Shown here piece after piece: positions 55,680 through 64,000 of a DNA stretch of 64,000 nt; within the stretch, counting starts at the first letter, position 1, and each line of letters opens with the position of its first letter. This stretch comes from Lactarius indigo (Eukaryota; Basidiomycota; Agaricomycetes; Russulales; Russulaceae). The notes beneath the pieces were generated by a model that had not been told where the DNA came from, did no database searches, and was given only the letters and a program-made list of their open reading frames with translations. Where the stretch lies: positions 682,001 to 746,000 of the forward strand of contig JAFKAC010000005.1 in assembly GCA_025766275.1 (NCBI GenBank), read 5' to 3'. Position numbers and translations under genes: made by a program.

Positions 55680-57150
55680 CAACAGCTGAGCGCATGTGCA
55701 GAGGCATTAGCAAGTGAGCCACATCTGCGTGGGCTCCCACATCACGCATACACCCTTGTGATGACATTCCGAGCCACTGAGCGCACTTACAAGGTCTGCA
55801 GCACAATACACAACCCAAATTCGTGAGAAGCGATGTTTAACAAGAGGCCTCAAATACAAACCCAACCGCGAGTGCGCCACGGTCATGCACTAGCTCATAT
55901 GTTGTTCACAGGCCATGATTGACCTTGCACGTTGACAGTAGCGACTACAGGTCCTGTGGCAGCGTGCGCAGATAAGTGCGACGGGGTTCTTCCAAGAGTG
56001 ACTCCCGGCGCAAAGAGGAACTCAAACACGAGGTTCAGCAGCAGTGCCACTTGCGCGTGCATGTCCGCGGCGAACTCCAAGATCGGACACTGCTACCAGA
56101 ACACGCGACAGCATTTACAATACCCCTGGAGACGTGCGCGATACATTCAGATTGACTCGGCCAAAATCAGCACGTATCAAGACATTCTAAAGTACATGCA
56201 CGGTAGTGAAGCGCCACATGCGCGCGGACGCCCGCGGTGCGTCTAAAACTTGGCGACAGCATATGACGCTCGCAGTACATATACAAAATGCGCGGTGACA
56301 CACGCGACACCCGCAAAACGGCAGTGACATGCACCAAGGACGATCGCAAGTCCGTGTACAGCAGCAACAGCGCCAACACCGCGGACCTTCACGGCTCGCA
56401 CAACGGTTCTGGACATCGAGAACAGCGTTTTCAAATCTTGCAAATGTGTGCACAGCAGTGCAACTTCACATTGGGAGAAGAATTAGCGATTTAGCAATGT
56501 ACCTCAAGCATGCTCAGGCTAGCGTACCAGCAACAGCGCCACAATCGCCCAGCCTTTGGCAACTCTGCTAGGCGTCAAGGATGACACCACGTACCAGCAC
56601 ATGCGTTTACAACTCTCATGACAGCGTGCCCAGCGAACGTGACTCGGCCCAAGACATTGGTACTACCGCACAAGATAGTTTCAAGTGCACAAGGTGTAGC
56701 GACTTAGCCACGCCCGCGTGGACTCCCACGACTCGCTGTGAGGACTGTAGATGTCCAAGGAGAATTTTAGGCACCCAATGCGCATGCGCGGCGACACACG
56801 CTATTGCCGCGCTTTAACACTGACATTGTCACCCTCTAGCAGACTGCACTGCAAAATGCCTAGTGATAGCCGCTAAACCACTAAGCCACAGACTGCCACT
56901 TTTGGTTAGAAGTATGACTGCGACCCTTAGCAGCTGCAAGAGCGATCCAGAAGACCGCAGAACCGCATGCAGCAAACGTGCGATGACATTGCCCACTGTA
57001 CACGCAAGACCAAGATGCACATCGAAGAAGGGGCCACAATTGCATCATGCCTGACTCGGCGACTCACGTACCACATGTTTAAGACACCCACAATCGGCCT
57101 GTGCACCACATACGAGCGATTGCGGCGCACGCAGATAGCTGAGGACAGTT
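55680..57150 (+). repeat. T-poor, CpG-rich degenerate repeat block
   Basis: The plus strand is strongly T-poor and CpG-rich. Similar phrases recur about 470 bp apart: GACTCGGCC followed by AAG or CAAGACATT (~56,156 and ~56,641) and ATGCGCGG-GACACACGC (~56,288 and ~56,782). It looks like a diverged repeat or relic of a retroelement; short frames in it are composition artefacts. Confidence 0.5.
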
Positions 57151-58662
57151 AGTATTTCAGTGGGGAGGAGATAATACGACTGTGCTCTCCCTAAGCCCTG
57201 AAACTGCGACTTTCACACTCTGTAATGCCCTCTGCTTGTCCGCGCTTGCCCATGCTCTCCCGCGCTTTCGAACTCTTTCTAAGCACCACATTCCCGCTCT
57301 CTGTGCGCACTTGGCCTCCCACTTGTTCCGGACATTTTCCCTACACGTTCACCATTCCCCTTGGTCCCCTGGTTACCTAATGCACCCTCTTTCCTTAGCC
57401 CATATACCCTATGGCTCATGTAATCTAACCAGAAAAAGAGAATAGTAGACTTTCCCCTCCAGATTTCGGACTTCAGATCAAGGTTTCTGGAACTGAGATA
57501 CTGTCTTGAGCAGCAAAGTTGACAGAGTTGAGCTCGTAAGTAGACAACGTGTGGCTCATTCATCGCGTTCCTCATTCATGCCACACTCACGCGCGGCTTA
57601 GCGACTCGAACCCGACGCGTTACTAACCAAGGTAGCCACCTTTGCAAAGTTTCACGCCACGCAGAAGCGTGCGCAACCGTTTGCGATCACTTGTGATCAT
57701 CCGACCTTCAGGTTCCGTGTAGCCTCTCTCAACCCTGCCGCAGTTGCGCGCGGCCTTATCTTTTTGACACCGACGCGTCCACGATCGCTGCGGACCTATA
57801 TACCACAGCTCGCGCTCCGCGGAGGCCTGCGTGACACTGCAACGCTTCACACCCCCCAAACACTGCACATGACTCCTAGCGATTAGTAAAGGTTTAGGGT
57901 ATCAACGCATAATTCAATGGCCTCGCGTTCTAGTTGAGTACCCGTGTTCAGAGAGGTGACAAAGGACGGTAATGAGTTCAGGGCGCATCTGTACTGTGCA
58001 CAAAGTCCACTAGTAGTAGGGTTTTTGCCTGGATTTTGGCACAAATTAAATTTATTTAGATCGGTTCCCCAGTCCCTGCATTTCCCGAATCTGGAACCCC
58101 CCAAAAACCCCGAAATAAGTTTGACAGCTTACTGAAGGATTTAAGAACAGGCAGTCTTTATTATACTTTGAGATAGAGCCCAGTCATTGTAATGAGATTG
58201 GGCTTCAGTGCTCGAGGGTCTCAAATAACTAAATAATATATTCCCAGACTCACACATCTACGATTAAAAAATACAGAAACCAAGACGAAAGAGATGACGC
58301 CAGGAAACACCAAAGACACGTGTCCCCAGTTGGTGCGTAGGTTGGGATACAAAAGGAAGTTGGATGTGGAAAACACACGTGATTAGGAATGTCTGACCGT
58401 CTTGGGCTCATTGGTCTGTTTCCGTCTCATTTTCGATCCGCTGTTGCTGATCTTCCACCTCCTCTGCACATGTTCCATCTTGAACAGCTTTGAAGTGTTT
58501 TCTAGCTATATTGTGTGGTTTGCCGTTGCCCCTGTTTCCATCCCAGAGTCGATACGTCTCAAGGCCGAAGTACTTGTCTTCCTGGTTACTCTTTTGTGTC
58601 TTTCCGTCGGTATCCTGTTTGCTATCCCCCTTTTTTGTGCACTGATTCTAATTGATTCTTAG
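57151..58662. other. Largely non-coding stretch
   Basis: No supported gene. A tRNA-like B box on the minus strand near 57,615 was examined and rejected. The frame at 58,402-58,662 encodes a very hydrophobic stretch but has no gene-like start context. Confidence 0.4.
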
Positions 58663-58977
58663 ATGAATAAACCTATCCCCCCTCCTCCACATCTTATATA
58701 TGCCTGCTGGGCCTCTGCCGACGAGTGGCGACCTGGATTCGTAATACTAGGCACCAATGTCGACGCTCTTCCCGCCCCCCCTCCCCGGTCTGAACCAATC
58801 GTCAGCGTGGACGGCTTCTGGGGACCTCACGAGTGGATTCTTTACCCACAGCCGTATCATCGTGCATTTCCCTACCTCCCCTGGATCCCTATACGCCATC
58901 CAAGTTCTTCCGTCCCATCTGATATCCTTACTCGCCCTGTTGAGAAGACAATGTGGCGAACTCATGGCCATATGTAA
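58663..58977 (+). CDS. Possible short protein, unknown
   Basis: A 104-codon frame with an ATG start is Pro- and Trp-rich (ACWASADEWRPGFVILG, GFWGPHEWILYPQPYHRAF) and reads more like protein than the surrounding frames. I do not recognise it. It could be an exon of a larger, partly lost gene. Confidence 0.35.
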   Translation: MNKPIPPPPHLIYACWASADEWRPGFVILGTNVDALPAPPPRSEPIVSVDGFWGPHEWILYPQPYHRAFPYLPWIPIRHPSSSVPSDILTRPVEKTMWRTHGHM

Positions 58978-59158
58978 CGTTGTCACGACGTTAGCTCGAC
59001 CTGAGCTCGATAGCGGCGGTAACAACTTAGCAAATGTCCTGACACGATGACGCGAAGGTCCGTGCTCTTGCCTTAGTGAATACACGGAGGTACACCAGCA
59101 AGACTTGATATCTTTGTACTAAGTCACAACAGAAGTTGGACGCAATTCTGCAGATTTC

Positions 59159-59159
<1 letters not shown>

Positions 59160-59192
<33 letters not shown>
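59160..59192. repeat. (GA)n microsatellite
   Basis: A GA-dominated run with one AA interruption. Confidence 0.85.
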
Positions 59193-59193
<1 letters not shown>

Positions 59194-59609
59194 TAGAAAG
59201 AAGTGACAATTCAAGAAGACCAAGATGGCGTATCTTGGTCTTCACAAGACAGTTTAAATACAAGTCGAGCAGGCTTTGAAGCACTGCTAGGAGTCACAGT
59301 AAGTAAGCGTCCAACGTATCGCGTAAGTACCTCAAACCCTAGTACTACTAGTACTAGTATCGGTGGCGTCCATCCTCAGTCAGCCATCAGTGCCGTATCT
59401 CCTATCGTGCTACCGTATCACCGCGCTATTGTAGATAAGTCCGTCACTAATATACCTTACCGCCGTAGTGACAACCGGTACAGTAAGGGTGCTTGGCCGA
59501 AACATGACACCATAGATCCGATTCTCACGTCATTAAGGCTGATTTATTGGACAAGCTCACAACCAAGTGGAAGTCGATCAAGGCGGCCCTAGAGGAGTCG
59601 TTATCCGCC

Positions 59610-61254
59610 ATGTCCTCCCAACCATCGCTTTCTTGTGTCGAGCAGCCAATGAAGGCGTATGTCAGGGCTTTCAAAGCCCTTGAAAGACTCAGGGGGAATT
59701 TCGAGGCTTGGCGCGATTTCGTTGTGGTTTTTCGAAATCTGCAGAGGTGTCTTCTGGAACTCTCCGCTTTCGTGGACTGGTGGAAGGATGTTCACGCTGG
59801 AGACGCCTTTCAGCCCTCTCTTCGTGCGCCAACTCGCGGCGCCATTTTTGAAGACAAGCATTTGTACGCCAATCATGCGCGTTGGTCCGTGGCAGCATAT
59901 ATTCTCGTCCCCAAATCAACCTTTGCGCTCGATCTCGCAAGGGAAGTTGTGTTGGCCCCACGTAAGTTATGCAGTACACAGCCCATGTCTCTTCAGCCAC
60001 TTTTCCACTCTCTTCATCAATGGTACTACCCGCCACTCGTGGATGATGTCATGGCGAACCTGGAGACCGCTGCTCGTGGCTATCTCAAATGCTTGGACAC
60101 CTTCAGGCCAACAAAAGGGTTCAAGCGTACTCTGGACAAAATAGAAAACAAGAAGAACGACGAAGGTCAGCATATTTTTCACTTGTCCTTGAATCAGACT
60201 AACGTCCTGTACGTGTACAGCTCGCTGCATGGCCAAAAAGGCAAGGATGAGTATGACTTCTCAGATCCCCCGGTTGGAGAGTGTGGAGCTTAGATGCCTC
60301 ACCGATGCTGGGGCAGCGCCTGAATGGTTTCTGAAGGCCCAAGATGTCTGGCTTCATGCTATGAGCCACGTTAGCCACCTCGAACTCGCTTCCTCCGCGT
60401 CACCTCGTCGGTTCTACATCCCCCCCATTCACCTCTTCTGGGGTGGTAACGAAGAGAACCAGCGAATATATTACTACCATTTCCACATCCTGCGCCACGA
60501 AATCCGGGAATGGCCCATGCGCGACCTCCCGCCCCTCACCACAAGCGAATGGAGGTCAATCTTGGGAAACTCTTACTGGAAGAGGCAGTTGCCCAACCGA
60601 GACTCTCCATCGCCTGATGAAACGTTTGACCCCAATGTGTTCTGGAAGTACGGGGGCCCTCTTTTTTTTGGCGACCAACAGAGTGCAGATGTCGCTGCAG
60701 GACGTTATAAGATCACAACCTCGTTGCCTTGCCACTGTGACGTCCAGATGACTATGGTTGATGACACAAACATTCGTCAGGTGGTTTTATACTACTTGAA
60801 TTCGTATCACGCCTTTGAAGAAGTCAAGGAAATGGAACGCATCCAGTTCCCAGCCACTTTCGAGAAGCGGTGGAAAGATCAAGAGATGTTTATCTACATG
60901 ATAGTGGAGATGTGGGACGCAGCGGGGGGTGGCACCAACTTCAAATTTTTCGACAACAAGGAGGTGTGGAGAAATTGGCTTTGGGCGGTATGCGAAGTCG
61001 CCATGGGCTGGGATGGCGTCGATAGCTGGGACTGGGGTGGGTTTTCGAACGTGAGAACCCTGCCCATCAATGTGCTATCTGCCCAGGACTTTCACAGGTT
61101 GTCCGTCCGTCTCCTCACATTTTTTATCCATTCTTTTGTGACTCGCCTAGGCTACTATCTGTCTCCCATGCTTCTCCCCCCCCTTCTCGATACTGCCTCT
61201 TGTACTAATCACCGTCGGAAGTTTGGCCATGGGTCGAAGTTAATCATCATGTAG
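59610..61254 (+). CDS. Large Agaricomycete protein of unknown function
   Basis: Two exons are clear: up to 60,165, intron 60,166-60,220 (GTCAGC...TACAG), then 60,221-61,254. The first in-frame ATG is at 59,610, but the same frame continues upstream to 59,508 with conserved-looking sequence (LLDKLTTKWKSIKAALEES), so an upstream exon may supply the start. The protein (more than 520 residues) is rich in Trp and aromatic residues. It has conserved blocks PPIHLFWGG, EWRSILGNSYWK, FWKYGGPLLFGD-like, CHCDVQ and FFIHSFVTRLGYY. I associate it with a multi-copy Agaricomycete family of unknown function. No catalytic motif is evident. No stop or frameshift is seen, so it may be intact. Confidence 0.75.
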
Positions 61255-61639
61255 TACATATCATACTTTTTAATATCATACATATTCGTCTATTCGAGGC
61301 ACTGGCTACAGGTTTGTGAGCGTGTATGGGGGACCTAAATTTTTTGATGTCATTGTCGGAATTTTCCCTTTTATCATATACTAGCGGAAGAGGACGGCCC
61401 ACAGGCCATCCTCCGCTGGCTTGCCGGATTTTGCAGATGGAGTATCATAGGGATGTGTGCGGGTGAGCCAGTTTCATTTGATGAGAAGAGAGGAATAATG
61501 TGAAAATGCTGTTAAGATTAGGTGAGGACGGCAGCTCATGTAAGTGAGGTTAGGTGTAAATGGGATGGGAGTTCTGGAGTAGAGCGTATACTCCTATCTC
61601 CGCAGTTAGTGATTACATAATTGACCAGTCTGGCCAACT
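61255..61639. other. 3' flank with an imperfect hairpin
   Basis: No gene. Near 61,384-61,421 AGCGGA-AG-AGGACGGCC can pair with GGCCATCCTCCGCT, an imperfect stem that may lie in the 3' UTR of the preceding gene. Confidence 0.35.
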
Positions 61640-61688
61640 GTTACATTGCAGACTCCTTCCCGATTCGATGCTTCGTCCAACCAGTCAC

Positions 61689-62179
61689 ATGTCACAGAAG
61701 TCACACAACCAACAAAACTTTATCACGATGTCCTCAGACTCAGAGCATGTCTTTCTCTCCTCATGGGCACCCTCACCACCGACCTCGCCCTACACATCGA
61801 GGGCTACCCTAAAGCAACCTTTGCAGGAATCTTCTGCGGAAACACCTCATCGCCACTGTCCTCCTCCCACTCTTGGGTTTGCCAAAAAAAAAAAAAAAAC
61901 ACCTCCGTTTACCACTGGCAACAGAGTAGTTCCCTGCACCTTGAGAAATGCTTGGTCAAACAGAAGATTGAAGAGCATGAGATCACCCTTCAAGTACTCA
62001 AGGAGCAGATGTCCAATATAGAGGAGAGCGTAACTAGTACTACTTTCATGGTGGGTAGGTTACACTGTTTCATGGACCGCGTCGGTGTCTCCATCCCTGA
62101 TATGCAGGATCACATAGCCGCCTCCATTTTTCTTCCGGAGGTCAGTCTTGCCCTCTTTTTCACAGTCCCCGTCACTTGA
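61689..62179 (+). pseudogene. Coiled-coil protein remnant (copy D)
   Basis: It is the counterpart of 30,300-30,802. The homopolymer is A16 at 61,884-61,899. The heptad-repeat helix (LEKCLVKQKIEEHEITLQVL) and the following GRLHCFMDRVGVSIPD segment are open here in the frame that begins without an ATG near 61,646. The ATG frame (MSQKSHNQQNF) runs into a different tail. Confidence 0.4.
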
Positions 62180-63075
62180 AACGCTTGGGCAGGATGACAG
62201 AACTAGCCGAAACTCACGTGATGAGACCTTTTTTGAGGAAAATGAGGTTGTGTCCGGGTGATTGCTATTACTCTGTGCTGGAGTTGTGTAAGCAAATTCC
62301 AAGTTACCGTCCTTATCTTTTGGTTGACTTCTATTTACTAGAGTCCTGAAATGTTCATGCTGATGCTTGTTATAATGTTGGTGTTCGATATGTACGTACA
62401 ACGCCTGACACGGCTAGGTCGCACTGCAAATACCAAAGACGTTACGCGCCTATACCACCGCGCGTGATGAGTTGTTCATAGTAAGTATGGAATTGCAATT
62501 GCTTGGAGGTTTCCCTCGCCCGAGTGCGCGAGACGACGCCGCTGTGATTACGAACAGGAGGATGGATAGCATGGTATTCTCACGTCATCGCCTTGGATCC
62601 ACCTGATCACTCGTTTGACTGCTTCACGCATTCGCCCGAGTGTGCAGACGATATCGCATATTTGCTGTGAGAATACAGCCTTCGCTCAGACACGCTTTCA
62701 CACGGCACACAGCGAGTTTGTGCTGAAAACAAGCAGAGAAGTGATTGATATGTTTCTATGTACATTCCAACACAGACTGACCCACCCCTTCCCTAAACTT
62801 GCTCAGTATCTTCGCCTTGGACAGTGGCCGTGCCGCGAGGGAGCGCGATTCGCACCGCCAGGTCGACGATTGCTTCCGCCCCAGACAAGATCCTTATGCG
62901 TGCCGACACGGCTACTTCTGTGCGCAGACCCATGCGCTGCATCTTTTAAACGGTCAGCGCGGCATTCGATCAGTGAATCGGCGACTTACCCAGCCCCCTA
63001 CCAGCTCAATAGCCACGGTGCACACCCAATCCCAAGCGACTCGAGTGATTGAACGAAGATATTCAAAGGGCATCT

Positions 63076-63300
63076 AAAAGCGGTGAGTTAACGCATTACA
63101 ACATGTATTGAGGACTTACTGTGATAGTAGGTGTGGTGTGCGTGCAAAGAGACGAGTGAGACGATGAAGACGATGATGATGAGAATTGTTGGAAACGGCG
63201 TTGACGCGCGGCGCAGAAATGAGCGCCGACGTTGCTTCACGTTCGCCGCAGCGTCGGGACACTTTGACAAATACACGTTGTCTGCGCATGGTGTACTGTA
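63076..63300 (-). CDS. Possible small membrane protein (copy D)
   Basis: This is the inverted copy of the frame at 29,194 onward, with the same Arg-rich stretch and hydrophobic segment and one substitution (KRRRR to KQRRR). Further exons run left toward about 62,800. The start is unclear, as in copy C. Confidence 0.3.
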
Positions 63301-64000
63301 GTGTAATCGTTGAATAGTAATATTTAGTTATATTCAGCAATGTTTCAATTGAATCTCTCGAAAAAACTTATTACCGACGTATGAAATTAGAAATACTGTA
63401 ACATCACGTGTAAGTCACATGTTTTTTTTGAGGCGACCGAATTTGGATACCCGCATTTCCACCACACCGCACGTTACCCACAAGTCATACCCTTTTTCCC
63501 ATGTTCTACCTCCCCACCTCCCTATTTCTTTGGTATCCACAGTGTCCAACGCAATGTCTCCCCTCTTCCCACACGCCGCCCCTCACGGGGTAACCTTGAC
63601 TCTTTGTCTGGTTGCCTTGGTGGGAGCGTTTGATGCCCCCCCCTTTCGACCTGGTTCCAATTTGGGTGCTCCTCTATCCGCAACGCACTTCTTGCTTGTG
63701 GGTTGGCTTCGAATGGTCGTCTGGTTGCCAAAACTTTACACGACGGAGGTATTTGCTGTCCTCCCCCATTCCCACCTTCAAGACCCATCTTTCCACATCC
63801 GCACGCCATCCCTCACGGGCTGACTTGACTTGCCGTCAGTTGCTCGGTGGGTCCCTCCTTCTATCCCGACTTTCTCACTAATGGCTGCTGTATCTGACTC
63901 CTCTATTGCTAGGCATTCGTCTCCCTTCAGGAAGTCTCAGAAAGAAATTCTCAGTCCTCCGCCGTCACTGCAGCTCGCGGCCCCAACCGTCGGTATGCCT

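Larger units (their letters stand above)
61640..64000 (-). mobile_element. Repeat copy D (inverted partner of copy C), runs off the window
   Basis: From TTACATTGCAGACTCC at 61,640 onward it matches the reverse complement of 30,843-28,480. At 63,463-64,000 it enters the sequence shared with the centres of A and B. The equivalent of C's outer part (27,738-28,480) would lie past the right edge. Confidence 0.82.

Noticed and set aside
57600..57665. tRNA-like sequence on the minus strand (GGTTCGAGTC B-box-like, GGTTAGTAACG A-box-like)
   Set aside because: The distance between the boxes is too short for an anticodon arm and the T-stem does not pair.

Overview
The window is repeat-dense genomic DNA from a filamentous basidiomycete, most likely an Agaricomycete. 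The evidence is short (about 50-60 nt) GT-AG introns inside nearly every gene, a KDZ transposase next to a TET/JBP dioxygenase and an HMG-type protein (an association known from mushroom-forming fungi), fungal Ty1/copia and Ty3/gypsy elements, a Tnp2 (CACTA) transposase, and several Agaricomycete protein families of unknown function. I recognise no housekeeping gene. The species cannot be told.

1-17,050 is most of one large KDZ-type DNA transposon whose left end lies outside the window. Its genes are: KDZ transposase (minus strand; N-terminus at 6329, running off the left edge); TET/JBP 2-oxoglutarate dioxygenase (minus, 7592-8886); an HMG-type protein (plus, 9071-11456); a protein with a Zn2Cys6-like cysteine cluster and a C-terminal coiled coil (minus, 11613-13233); and a 14-residue-repeat protein (plus, 13478-14424). 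A ~211-bp tandem array (about 14,750-17,050) follows. A Ty1/copia element (165-5111; 204-bp LTRs, 5-bp target duplication TGATC) sits inside a coding exon of the transposase. The heptamer TCGGCAG (or CTGCCGA) occurs about 45 times in the ~12 kb of KDZ sequence, in exons, introns and spacers, but not in the inserted copia element and only about three times in the remaining 47 kb. I consider this the most interesting signal in the window.

17,050-27,700 is a retrotransposon graveyard: two nested LTRs of one copia family, a decayed minus-strand copia element of that family (18,210-22,061), and a decayed plus-strand gypsy element (from 22,062) that cuts it.

27,738-64,000 is built from inverted copies of two related repeat families around ordinary-looking accessory genes. 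Copies C (27,738-30,843) and D (61,640 to the window end) face each other. Inside them, copies A (37,453-40,245) and B (49,931-53,155), which have ~1.1-kb terminal inverted repeats, also face each other. Between them lie a Tnp2/CACTA transposase gene, a WD40 gene, a kinase-like gene with a possible nuclease-like N-terminus, and four or five genes of unrecognised function. The 53-58.6 kb stretch is largely non-coding, with a T-poor degenerate repeat block.

All gene models are read by eye from frames and splice sites. Three (TET, HMG and Zn cluster) have exon lengths that sum to whole codons; the rest are approximate. Motif counts and identities are also by eye.
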